DNA from: Gymnogyps californianus
Taxonomy: Eukaryota > Chordata > Aves > Accipitriformes > Cathartidae
Direction of reading: 5' to 3'
Assembly: GCF_018139145.2 (NCBI RefSeq)
Contig: NC_059476.1
Coordinates: forward strand, 6,919,501-6,983,500
DNA: 64,000 nucleotides
Shown here: piece by piece, positions 46,721-59,300 of the stretch
How positions within the stretch are numbered: the first letter of the stretch is position 1
Layout of the letters: each line of letters begins with the position of its first letter
Translations under genes and position numbers: made by a program
The notes under the pieces: model-generated
What the model was told of the DNA's origin: nothing
The model's input: only the letters and a program-made list of their open reading frames with translations
The model's database searches: none

Positions 46721-46964
46721 TGCCACGTTGCATTTGACGGTCTGTGTCCCTCACGGTAACGTGGAAATGCTGCCGCCCGCCTCAGCCCGGGGTGCGGCGC
46801 GGAGGAGGGAGGGAGCGTGGAGGAGCTGGGCTCGGCCCGCCGACCCTGCGAGCCCCGTCTCCAGGCTCGGGGCACGGACAGCATCGGTCCTCCGCCGTGC
46901 CGGCCTGCCCTGCGGCCGCCCCTCTTCCCCAGCCCGCCCCGGCCGGGCGGTGAGGCGGCCCCGC

Positions 46965-46998
46965 GGCAGGCAGGCAGGCAGGCAGGCAGCAGGCAGGC
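46965..46998. repeat. (GGCA)n simple repeat
   Basis: A run of GGCA/GCAG units with one interruption, in the RGS10 promoter region. Confidence 0.85.
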
Positions 46999-47120
46999 GC
47001 TGCCTCCCCCTCCCGGCCGGTTGGCGGCAGGCGGCGGGCAGGGCGCGGCCGCGGCGCCTGTCAGGAGGCGGCGGTTGGGGGGCGCCCCGCGCCGCGGCGG
47101 CGGGGGCTGGGGGGGGGGGC

Positions 47121-47138
47121 GGACGGACGGACGGACGG
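47121..47138. repeat. (GGAC)n simple repeat
   Basis: Four GGAC units and a partial fifth, directly after a G11 run, about 120 bp before the RGS10 start codon. Probably 5' UTR or core promoter. Confidence 0.85.
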
Positions 47139-47255
47139 CCGCGGGGGAGCGGGGCGGGACGGGGCGGCGCGGGGCGCCACCCCGGAGGGGAGCGGGGAAG
47201 GCGCGGCCGCCCCCTCCGGCTCCGGGCAGCGCGGGGCCGCGCGGCCGCCCCCGAG

Positions 47256-47304
47256 ATGTTTAACCGGGCCGTGAGCCGGCTCAGCAGGAAGCGCCCGCCG
47301 TCAG
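47256..47304 (+). CDS. RGS10: RGS10 coding exon 1
   Basis: Encodes [16 protein letters not shown] plus one base, ending at donor GTAAGG. The ATG has G at -3. The frame stays open upstream to an ATG at 46767, but that extension is low-complexity Arg/Gly/Pro/Ala and I treat it as a composition effect. Confidence 0.95.
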
Positions 47305-50300
47305 GTAAGGGGAGGTGGGGGCGGCTCACACACCCCCCCCCCCCCCCCCGCGACCCCCGGCCCCGGCGGCAGCTGCTCCCGCCTGAGGAAGTGCCGCCGG
47401 CAGAGGGAAGGGCTGCGCTTCTCTCCCCACCGAGCGCCGGGGAAGGAAAGCGCGGCCGAGCCCCCTCCCGGCGGCGGGGGGGGGGGAGGGGGGGGGGGGG
47501 GAGCCTGGCCGGGAGCGGGTCTCCCGCCCTTTCGGCGGCCCGGCGCCGCGCTGGGGCTTTCGCGCCGCCGGGCTGTCCGCCGGCCGGGGCGCAGCGGCTG
47601 AGGGGAGCCGGCTGAGCCCGCGCCCGGCAGCGCTTGTTGCGGAGTTCCGTTACCTGGGCCGCGCCGGCTCCTCCGCCCGGCTCTCTGGTACCCGCGTCCA
47701 GCTGGGCTAAGCGGGCTGAAGCTCATCTGCAGGGCGGTTCACCTCGCTGTGGAGCCGTCCCGTGATTTTTCACCTCGCGTCCGGCGTGGCGTGGCTCTGC
47801 CCGGGCTTGTGCCAGCGGCGGGGGCCGCCCGGGGGCTCTGGGGGTGACCGGCCGGGCAGAGAGGCTGAGTTACCGGCGTGATGAGATGCATTAACTAACC
47901 ATGCTTGGGAAGGAAGCGCGGTTCTTCCCGCTCCGGCAGCTGCACGGAAGAGGGAACTGGTTTCTGCTCGGGCTTACGCCTCATCAGCCAAATTTTAATT
48001 GCGAACTGCTGCCTGTTGCTGTTATTGGTAGCGAGGCAATAGCCCAGAATATCAGAGCGTGATTGTTCAAGCTCTAAACTGACTTCGAAGAGTTTGCCTT
48101 TGGAGGGGGCGTCTTAAACCGGAATGGAAGTTATCAAGGCGTAATAATTGTAGGGCTTTGCGGTTCCCTCTGCAGACAGGCGTTGTAACGTGTTTGTGCT
48201 GTTATGGGGCATTTCACGGCACGGTATCTCTGATGCTGTAAGTCTGTTGATTCGAAGGGGCTAATATGTATCATTGCTAAAACAATTGGGGTAAAAGTTA
48301 CAAACTCAGATCCTAGAAAATAATACTGTATTTTATAATGTGCAGTAAGAAGTTACAATCTTTCTAAGAAAAGCCAAATGCGGTGTTTGTCTAGAGTTTT
48401 GTTTTTTTTTTAAAGGATACATGTCTGGTGAACACTTCCAGAGATGCTACAAAAGCGGAACGTCCCTTTAGTTTCCTTCCTTATAGTTAAAAGTGGAATC
48501 CAGTAGCCATCTGTTGCTAGAGACAGTCAAAAGAGGATGTTGAGGCTCATGCTTTGAACAACCAAAGCGTGCGAAGGACAGCCCTTCCGTAGTGAAAAGG
48601 TCTAAAATTCAGCTGCTACTAGGAAAAAATTGTTGTGTGAGGACTCATCCAGTGGCGCCTGGATACATGGAAAGTAAGGGAATTTTCCCTTTTCAGCTGC
48701 GTACTTATGAAGTTTCCCACTGTTTCATAACCTTGGATTTATTAATTCCAGACTGGTGATTATTGCTGGATAGGCATTCTGGTGACCGTAGGAAAAGACA
48801 AGGTATTGAGAGTACTTTTAAAGTGGTAATAAAGGTTTGTGGCTTGCAGCTTTATGATCCAGGTGAAAGAGGGGAAAATGCAGGTGATGTGATCAGAAGT
48901 TCTTCAAGAAGAAACTGAGAAGGGTTTTCTTAACATTGTATATTAACGTTTAAATACAGAATAAGGAATATGCTATTTACATGGTGCTTTTGTCATATCT
49001 GCTGTTGGTGTGCCGGTTGTCTTCTGTTAAGGAGTTTGCAAAAGGTGTGTGCGGGCAAGAGGCAGTTAGAATGGGCATTTAGGTAAGGGATGCATTCAAC
49101 GGGGTTCTGTGAAGGGTGTGAGTCTGTGCTGTTTGATACGGTGCCACACAGGCCACTGTATCAACAGTTTGAGAATGACAGCAGCTTGGGAAACCGTTGT
49201 GGTGCGTAGCCCTTCTGGAAGGCGGACGGGTTAGCATGTCTTAACTCAATTAGCTGTGTCTGAACCTCTAAAAGTTTGATGAGTTTCCACCTTTTTTTTG
49301 TGCTTGTCGAAAGCAAGGGCCAGAACGGTGAGTTTTGACCTGCGGAGTTGTATATTTTGACGTTGCTGACGCTTTCTGTGGTTTCAGTCCAGGTTCCTGT
49401 TTGGAGAATGCAAATATTTGCCATTTTTGATACCACACTTCAACTGATAATTACAGTGTTGTTAGTGCTGCACTTGCAGTTACATCTATCGCTTACAAAG
49501 AGCCTTTATCTGCAGTCTAATGCAGCAGTACTATTGTGTGATGGGGGAAGGCAGCTTCTGTAAGATTCTTCTTTAAAATAATACTCTAGCTAATGTAACT
49601 GCCTATTTGTTGGCTTAGGATAGGGCTCTTCTCTAAAGTAACGGTGCTGTTAAAATAAGCACTGAATCACGTACTGCGTTTGTAGAAGCAGCTGGCCACT
49701 GCACATCATGCAAGCAGTTGTGTTATGGCCGTGCACTCAGTGGAAAGTTTGCTTCAGCAGAGACTCTACAACTGTGTTCCGCTGTGCATGCTTTGTTGGC
49801 TTTCTCTGCCTCTTGGTTTCTAACCCGTATAAAAGATAGCAAGCGCTCTCCTATGACAGTAAGAAATGTAGTTAGCGTAGTTATCATCTGTTGTACATTC
49901 TGTGCGTTACTTTTACAGAAATATTGGAAGAACTGCCATTTTGTAACACCCTTTTTGATGCACAAAATTACCTCCCAGTTTTCAGTAACAGCAAATGTCT
50001 GCCTTCCTCATTTAAATGATCATACTAATGTATACGTTTTGGTTGTTAAGCACTGGTATCAAGCTTGTTATTTCCAAGTGTATGTTACGTAACTTTGTCA
50101 CTAGATGATTTTAACAGGAGAAAGTTATCTTTATAAATAGCAAACAGAGATAAATAGGTTTCAGGAGAGTCATTCAAGTAATTACATTTATTGCAGTGTT
50201 GCCTTCTAAAATAAATTGTTTCAGACTTTCATTAAATTGTACTTCAGTGGAAGTATCGTTTTTAAGGTAATTTAGTAACGTGTTATGGGACGTGGATTTG

Positions 50301-53300
50301 GGGGTTAGCTTCTTGAGTCATCTGTGGGGAAATCCTCTTTCCTATCTTTTAAGCTCTTAAAAAAAATTCTAGAAATCACACATCAAATCTGCTAAATGAA
50401 ACCAGCATGTGGAGTGGGAAATTATGATCCTAAATGGGGGGTGTCACTTTTGTATTAGAAAAAATGTTTGTGATGGTGTATTTAATGAGGTATAATAAAG
50501 CTACCCAGCAGTTTTAATATCCTCATAAAATTTCAGGGTGTTTCCTACTGTCATGTATCACGTGCAACCTATTTACATTTGCACTGAAGGGGAATGTTAA
50601 TGTTTTATGGCCGTTGCAAAGGAACACTGAACGTGGGGATTAATGGTACTCAGCCTGGAGGGAGAGAGCTTGATCAGTGCCATGCCCAGCACACAGACCT
50701 GGGCCCTCCAGAGGTGTTGGCACGTTCCCTGGCATGGCTTTGGCCCCTGCCAGCTGTGTTGCCCCCAGCAGAGCTGGCAGGGTGGCACCAGCCGGGCGAT
50801 GTCCGCAGCAGCCTGTTTGGATGCGGTTCCTGTGTTTTTGGGGGACTGCTCAGGACAGGAGCTGTGCTGCACTACCTGATGGCAGGATCCACGAGTGTTC
50901 TCTGGCCTCTTATGTTTATTACGTGTACAAGCGGTCTGAGGGTCTGCCTCCATCACGACGCTACGGCTGGTGTCCCCTGCCTTGGTGTGGACTGATGCTG
51001 GGAGCTGTAGCCCGGGCTGAGCTGGGATTGCGGCTGCTAGTGGCACCCGCGCCAGCTCAGCAGAGCTGCCCAGCACCTGCGACATCCCGTAGCCTCTGCT
51101 CTGGGGAATGCCCAGCTTGAATCAATGAGGCAAGGGGTAAATGAAAGGGTTGCATTGTACGAGCAATGGACAGGCAAACCTCATCTCAGTACCACAGTAC
51201 TTCTTGGTTTGTGGGGAGCTGGTTAAGTGAGGAAACAAACCGAGTAACAGAGTCCTGTACAACAAGGCTCATCAGAATGGACATCAGGAAGAAGTTGTGT
51301 AGGTCCTCCCTTCAAAACCAAGTTTTTCTCTACTAAGGCTGTAGGAGGAGAAGGTAGGGAGAAAGGGAGCAGGGTCATAGGAGAGCGTGGGGTTTGGAGG
51401 GTCACAAGGAGGAGCTGGGGGAATGTAAACGGTGGATGGAGTTGGACTGTGCTGGGTAGGCTGGAAGTGAGAGGAAGCTGGGGAGAATGGTGATCAGGGA
51501 GGACAGAGAATGGCTAGCAGTAATATGAGATACCAGTGACAGCAGCTGAGGGGAAGCAGATCGATGTATCCTGGGTGCATGGAAGCACTTGTTCCGGCCT
51601 TTGTCTGCTCACCAGAAATTTTTTTTTTAGGTTCTCATGGCGCTGGGTCTGCCCTGTATTGCATTGGCTCATTGAAATACGTGCTTTTCAAAGTAATCAT
51701 TAATGTCCACTTAAAATTTGGCTGGAAAAGAAACACTAGAAATAAAATCTCACTCCCATATGTTCTGTGCTAAACCATATATTAGATAAGGGAATGGCCT
51801 TGTTCTTCAGGCTATTAGCAGCTGTACACACGGAGCTGCTATTCTGCTTGCAGATGAGAGTGATCATAACAAGAGATTCCAGCTCCTCAGAGGTAATTGT
51901 GTTCTGCTCCGATGTGCTTGGCTATTCCCACTTAAATCTCACAGATTTTACTGAGATTAGATGCACAGATACTTTGAGTCAGGTTCCTAAAATAAATTTT
52001 GCAAGCAATAATCAAGAACCACATCCTTTTGCATGAGGGGAGGGAAAACTGAGGCACAGTTGACTCGTTGTACTCTGTGTCACATACGAAGTCTGCAGTA
52101 GTGGTTTGGAGATAATCCTCGGGTTCTGACTCTTGACCTTTAACTAGTAGACTTTATGTTTCTTACACAGAGCAGCAGGTATATTTGCTGCTTTGGAGAC
52201 CAATCTGTCACAGTTCTTACCCAAATTAGTTATGATCTTGGATCCTGAAAGATTTTGTGCAGGCATAGGGTCATGCATTCGTTGTGTAAGAAATTTCAGG
52301 TTGGTGCTGTAACTGCATCATAGAGGGAGAAGAGGAGGTGTTCATTCATTTGAAACAGTGGTCCATCTCACTGTTAGAAAAATAAATAGGCTCTACAGAT
52401 CACCACCAACCAAAACTCAGTAGGCTTTGCTGTCGTGCCAATATTTTGTAAGGCTTTATCCTTAGCATTTATCATTCTAGTTACCAGCTGAAAAGGGCAT
52501 CTGATAGCATAGGTCTGCATAGATAGTTTTTTGAGATACTTGCTGAGGTTTAGTTTCATGGTGGAGGAAGAGTTTTTTAACAGAGCTTCAGCAGAAGTTA
52601 CTAAGATCCATATTTCCAATAAGTTGGTAGGGAGAAATGAAGGGGTTATAAAAATAAATAGAATCTGTATTGATTACAGTAAGAGTTTTGTGCACCTTTC
52701 CAGTGTGTAGTGACCTGAAGTGGAGCTCTTAGCCTGACTTCTCATGGCCTGCACTCCTGCTGTCTTCTCTGGGCATTTTGGCTGTGAGAGGAAAGGAGGC
52801 CAAGCGCTTTATGTCTGTTTTAGAGTTTTTCAGATCAGCTGTAACATTCCTGGAGTCTTCCCAAGTAATGGGTAGCCAGCAAACAATTTTTTTGGCATCA
52901 CCCGCCTTGGATGTAACGTACTTGTCCCTGGGACAGAAAAATTAAAAAATGTATACCATCTCTCCCACCTGTGAGAAGGCTGGCTGGCAGATAAGATGTG
53001 GGCACAGTCCGGTACACCTTACAAAAGCAGAATTTCAGTGGACTTGAAAACAAACAGGCAAACAGAAAAAACACCCAAATACCACTTGCCCAATAGCAGG
53101 TTGACTCAGCTGAAATGAGGCTCTTCTGCCAGCTGTCTTTCCTCCCGTTAGACTGGGTTAACATATTGGACTTGTTCTCCTGCTAAACAAAACATTATTT
53201 TTCTTTCTCTCTTTGCCTTTTCCCAACCTCCGGTGATGATTCTTTTCTTAAAAATAAATTTCATGCGTGTGACGGACCAGGATTTGCTTTATAGGAGCCA

Positions 53301-56300
53301 ATGTCGTTGACAGTGCCAGAACAAAAGGCAAATGGCCCTTTTACTACACAGGCTGCGGTCATTGTGTTCCACATGCAAAAGGTGCTTGAACTCCTATAAA
53401 ACAGTGACAGTGCCTACTTACGTGCTCATGAATTATATAACTGCAAGGCATTTTTGCCTCCTTACAGGCAAAGCAGAATTCAAATATGTGTGTGTGTTTA
53501 TTTTCAGGTTTATGGTGTTTCCTTTAAAGAGAGCAGCTGTAATCCAAGGCTGCAGAGGGCAATGGGGAAGAAATGCATGTGACATTCATTGCTTCTAACG
53601 AAGATGGCATTTTTTTCATTTTTTTCCAGAGATAAATGACAGCGAGGGTCACCCAAGCAGCAGCCACCAAACCTTGAAAGGAACCTCAAAATGGGCTACA
53701 TCACTGGAGAACCTCCTCGAAGACCCAGAAGGAGTGAAACGATTTAGGGTTGCTATATTAACTCTGGATATTTATATAAACTGAAATTAGGATTTAAAGC
53801 TGAATGAGTCTCAACATAGGTGGTGCAGCTGTGCCAGTGCTGTAAGCACATAGGCATGCATTCTTCTAGATTCCTACCCTGAGCAGAGGTGGCAGAGTTG
53901 GAGCTGTGGCATTTGCTGAGCTTCTGAGGTAGTGCCTTTTGCCCACTGCCACTGCAGCTTGCTCTCGTAAGGCACATGGAAGACACTTGGTTGGATCTTT
54001 CTAATAGAATCTGTCAGCTGTTGCAAGAATTAACAAGTTACTGTTGGATAAACTACAGTCCTTGAGCCACTGATCTCTCTCGCCAAGCATTATTTATCAC
54101 TGAGGACTGATCCTGCACTCCTTATTCTCATACGTTGTCCTTACTTAAGCAATGAGTTACCACAAACAGCTCCTGAGCTTGATAACTCTGCGTGGCTCTT
54201 ATTCTGTGTTGCAGCAGCTGTATTGAAAAGAATTCCCTTTAAGTTTACTACAAAGTGTGGGCTTGTGCAGCTCAAAATACAGGCTTGAGGCTTAATTAGG
54301 TGAGGGTGGCGAGTTGGTTTTTCAAGGCCTTCTTTCCATATTAGCTGCAGGACTAGGAACTACCTACCTGAGCATGGTTTTGCCATACCAAGCCCTGGTA
54401 AAATGCACTGGGATAAAATGGTTTCCTGCCAGACTGGTTTGAAAAGTGAGGTAAACTAGAATTACAAAACACTGTGATTTAGAATTCTTAAAAAAAAAAA
54501 AAAGTAATCTTGGTGCTATTTAATTCTTGGAATTACTTAATCTCTATTTGCTAACACTTGAAAGAGAAAACTGATGATCTCAGAGCTATAAATACTTCAG
54601 TCATTCTGTTTTATAAAGAAATTTAATGTACATTTTTTCCCCATTTTAAAACATGCCTCACTTTTGGAGGAATGTGCTTTGTCTAAACACTGCCTAGAGA
54701 ATGACAATACATCTTCTGCTTTAGTTTACTGAAATGAATTTATTGCCACTGATGATCATGTTTAGAAACACTTTTATTTGTAGAGATTTTACTCATTAAA
54801 AAATCAGAAAGATACTAAATGAGAATCTCAAGTGATCTGTAACTCTCATTAAAGTAGTTCATTATACTCACCTGCAAATGGATTAATATATTTTTGGATT
54901 TCCCTTTGATTAATGACTGTAAAATTGCTCTAGTTATTTAAGGGAAGCTCTTCTTGTTAGTTACTGATATGCTCTGAGATTAAATGTAGCTCATCATTCT
55001 CCTGGAATGTGCTTTCAAAGTGCTGAATATATGATTGTTCATTTGTGTCTTGGTAGTGTGCAGATGCACTAATGCAGTGGTTCTGTTACACTGTGTTATG
55101 TAAACTCGTACTGTGGTAAAGCTAGCCGTAGGCGGCTTCTAGTTTTAATAGCTATAGTAGGAAGAGAGAAAAACAATTGAGAAATTGGATCCTAACGTTT
55201 GTTTGTTTGTTTGTTTTTCTTTTCCCTAGGAATTTTTAAAGAAAGAATTCAGTGAAGAAAACGTTTTGTTCTGGCTAGCATGTGAAGAATTTAAGAAAAC
55301 ACAGGGAAAAAAACAGGTATGTTTCCTAAACAAATTTTACTTGTCAACAAAGTTTCCGTAGCAGAGCTGGAGCTGTAACGTTTCTGTTGCATAACATGCT
55401 TCATGTGAGTGCAAATAAATATATTTGAAGGAATTGCACTGAAATCACGGTGGTGGAATTGTTTGGAAACAAAGCTGGTTCTATTTCAAATCAAAACAAA
55501 ATGCTGAAATTGTCAAGTTTCCCATGTTTTGAAAACTCTGAATTTTTTGTTGTTGCTTGGGAATAGCAAAAGGTTTAATTCAGTGATGTTGCATCATCTT
55601 GCTTGAAAATATAAAGACATTTCATTCAGGATTTTTTTTAAAGCATAGCAGCTATTACATGAAAATATACACCATTATAATATTTTAGTGGAACATAAAA
55701 ATAACAAACAGCGCAAACAAAATGTGTTACAATACCAAAACAAAAAGTTTTCCCTTATCAAATTACAAGTTACAAACCAAAAGAAACTGAGGGTCCATTT
55801 AGACTTTTTTGTTTAAATATTTATTCAAATTGGTATATACTTGCAGAGCATTTTCATTTTCACAAAAGCTATATTTTTGTAGTAGAAAATATTCTATTGG
55901 AAATTGTGCAACCAGCTACCTCCAGTAAGTTTTTTCCACTGCTTGGATCTTGGTCTACATTTAGATCCACCAGGAACACAGGACCCACTTTCACATTTAG
56001 GCTTTGAAGCCTACGGAGTCAGGCCTAAAGTATGTACCGTGTTTTGTTTGCTTGCTTCTGAAAAAGTTTTTTGTGGGTGTTGGTTTTTTGGTTTTTTTTG
56101 AGAAATTCCAAATTTATTTGATCTTTGAGACGAGGATTCTGTGAGCATGAAATGAAGTAGTTTCAAAACTCCAGCTGAGCATCACTGTCCTTGAGAGTCA
56201 GACTCCTAAATCCCACAAGCCCTTTTTTTGTAATCCCACCTTTACGCTTTTCACATGTGTGCAGCTCTTGTTGCCAAAGGGAGCATTTTAGAAGGCAGCA

Positions 56301-59300
56301 GGTGCAAACGTACAGCCCCTTTTGCACTCTTCTGGCCAAAGTAAGCAGAGTACCATGAGGAGGTGAGGCTGGGAAAATGCCACTTAAACCTGCTTCAAAT
56401 GGGACCATATGTGCTTTCAGTAATGTCAGGGAATAGGAATCAGGTGGGGGAACTGGGCTACTAGGGGCGTTATAAAGTGGAGACGTAAGAGAGCTGTGTC
56501 TGGACTGCAGGATTCCTCTCTTAAGGTCAGTCAAAAATAGTCAGCTGAAACTGTTTTCCAGCAGATTTTCAACAAAAAAAAAAACCCTGGTTTTTCAGCA
56601 AAACATATTTTTGAGAGGGGAGTCTACTTTCTGTAAATATTCTCTATTTTGCACTGAAAAAGCATTCCCCTCCAAACAATTTGCTTGTTTCAGTTGTGAA
56701 TATTTTTTGGTATTGATAAATCCATCAAAAATACAAAAATAATAATTTTTGCAAGAACAGGAAAATGTTCAATTTGACTGCACACTTTGTAATCTTTAGC
56801 ACTATTTCAGCTTTGTGTGTTTAGCTGCTTCCCTCCCTCATTAAGGTCCACGCATGCAGATAGTCTTCAGAAAAGAACAACTAATCAGGCTATTTTTTTG
56901 TAAGATGCAAGACCTAAAAAGAAATAAAGTAAATGAGATGGGATAAAAGAGGGAACTGTGCTAGGTGCCACTACGATGGCAGCGGTATCGGTATCCGGAG
57001 TGAGGCCGGGAGTTCTCCTCTCCCCTTGCCTGTAAGGGAATGTTTCAACTGCAGCCTGTCTGGGTTGCACTGGAAGCCACCTCCTGTCTGGGCGAGCACG
57101 GTACCGTCAGTCCCGCTGACCTGGCTCTGCTTCGGCACAAGCTGCAGATCTCATTATTGTCAGTTAGTGACAAAGCATTTCCTCTCTTTTGTCCCCAGAT
57201 GTCCATACAGCATCTTGGCTGGTATGTTCGATATGCTGGGCTGGGGATCTAGGTATTCTTGATCTCTCTCCCCACTCCATTAAAATAATTTGCTTTCTGA
57301 GCTGGTGAAGCAGAAGCCAGCATCACAGTCCGCAGCCAAATGGAAAGAACCCTTTGCTTTGTACAGGGCAGACGTTTTTTCTTTGTATGTTGTACAGTGT
57401 CCTTGCCAAGAGGTATGTAGCCTTTTCTTGATACCCCTTGGACAGGTATCAAACTGCATTTTAAAATGGAAATGAAAGTGGAAAATACTTCTGTAAGGTC
57501 TCACATTTTGCAATGGGATAATAATCGTATTTTCCCTTGCTAAATAATGTCTTTTTAGCTATCTTAGGATTGCGCATGCTAGTACAGGAAATGGTAAACT
57601 AATGTATAGAGATAGTAACTTAGTGAATTCTTGAATGAATTGCCAAATGAATGAACAGAGGCTTAACTAGGTTCCATTTAGCTTAATTATTCAGTACCAA
57701 TCATTACACAGTATGGTCAATCTGGAGTCTAGTACTGCCAAAGCTATTACAGCCGGCTAGAATAAATATGCTTTAGAATGACACAGACTTACAGTAAATT
57801 TTTATAGCTACTGCTTATGGATGGCTTTGTTTAGATAATTTACAAAGCTAGAAAAAGCACTAAAAATAGAAATCTTTCCAGTGTTTATGATAGCATGAAG
57901 CATGAGTTTGTCTTCTGAAAGTGACTCTTGCAGAAATCACTTTGTATCTATCTAATGTGAGCAAAGTATTCTAAAACCAACTTTTTACTTATTTTATAAC
58001 CTGCTTCTCATTAAAACTGGTTTACCACAGAAACTAGCTCGTAGACACTTAGACTTTTGGTCAGATGAAGCTGATTTCAATTTAACCCAGATCAAATGGG
58101 ATATTTTTTTCCCTATTTTAAAAGCATAAGATTGACATTTCATTACTTGACATGAGAGTGTTAGTGTGGGGTTTTTCTTGGTCAGTTTAAACCTGCACGA
58201 AGGTCACCACCTGGCCAGTGGATTAAGTATCCATTGTGCCTAGTGTTATTGTCATCCCTTCAGTGTCAGCCTGGAGCAGTGTTTGGTTTTGTATAGGCTG
58301 GTATACCATTAGGGTGGTTAGCTGAGTAAATGTGCTGTCCTTCCCTCATCTCCTTTCTGGTCTTCACAGGTAGATGCAGGCTCACCCTGCTCCCGCTTTC
58401 TGTTGGTTGCAAACTGTCTAACTGTGTTAGTGCCGTTCTAAGAAAACATCCTGGGCCTTTCCTCAAAGCTTATTAAATTTAGTTCAGTCATTACTCAAAC
58501 CACAGTCACATGGGCTCTGCCTAGAAGCTGACTTATATCAAGCCGACACAGGCCTATCTTGCACGATGCTATGCAGATACATCTTCCCTGTCCCCTTCCT
58601 CTTGAATGTGAACCACTATGCAGCCAGGATTGCTAGATCACGGGACCGGAGGGGAGCGCTGGCAAGAAGCAGCCAGGCTCTTGACTGTTGTGTTGACTCT
58701 AGACTAGTGGTGGGAGCGCTTAGTCAGCAGAAAGCAGAAATGGAGTTCAGACCAGAGTGCTCCATGCGTTTGTGTTTGTTTTCCTGTTCGGGTGAACTAA
58801 TACAAAATGCATGCACGTTTCAGGGAGCAGGGGAGATCTGCAGCATCTGCAGAGCTAAACGGCAAGCAGACTACGTTACTGACCTAGGCAGGTTTTAGAT
58901 GGACTGGGTTCAGCCTATCTTCTTGCAGCATGGAAGCACAAACTCCTCCCCTCAGCTCAAGACACATCTCTGTAGTTTTAAAAAAAGGATATTCTTTCTT
59001 TATCATTCCTTTAAAATGGACGTTAAAATAGAAATGTAATTTTTCGTGAAGATTGAGGAAGGAATTAGGTCGAGTCCACTTGTAGCGGTGAGCTCTGCTG
59101 CCACGCATATGGTCCTCATCTTAGGACACATATTTAGTTACTGAAATGGGAGTGGTGGGGATAAGTGAATAAAATTTAACTTTAAATATTTTATTGGAGT
59201 TAGTCATATGCTGTTGCGTTTGTGACTTAATGAAATAAACAACATGTCCATTGTGCTACTTCCCAAGATTTAAATGCTTCTTCTCTTGCAGCGGAGCTTT

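Larger units (their letters stand above)
46740..47900. promoter_or_regulatory. RGS10: CpG-island promoter of RGS10
   Basis: Sharp switch to very GC- and CpG-rich sequence around RGS10 exon 1, TATA-less. It contains simple repeats: (GGCA)n at about 46965-46998, a G11 run at 47109-47119 and (GGAC)n at 47121-47138. Long open frames on both strands follow from composition. Confidence 0.85.
47305..53629 (+). other. RGS10: RGS10 intron 1 (6.3 kb)
   Basis: Its first 300 bp contains C17 at 47333-47349 and G11-A-G14 at 47476-47501. A GC-rich patch at about 50640-51110 has overlapping open frames on both strands without splice or domain support. A purine-rich stretch lies at about 51341-51560 and a MIR-like relic at about 52033-52165. 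An internal promoter for a shorter RGS10 isoform could lie here, but I could not identify its first exon. Confidence 0.8.

Noticed and set aside
46728..47255. In-frame N-terminal extension of RGS10 from an ATG at 46767
   Set aside because: The peptide is compositional (poly Gly/Arg/Ala) and known RGS10 starts at MFNRAV; a transcript starting that far upstream is not evident.
50594..51120. Overlapping open frames of 133-162 codons in RGS10 intron 1
   Set aside because: They occur on both strands in a GC-rich patch, without splice-site support or any recognisable domain.
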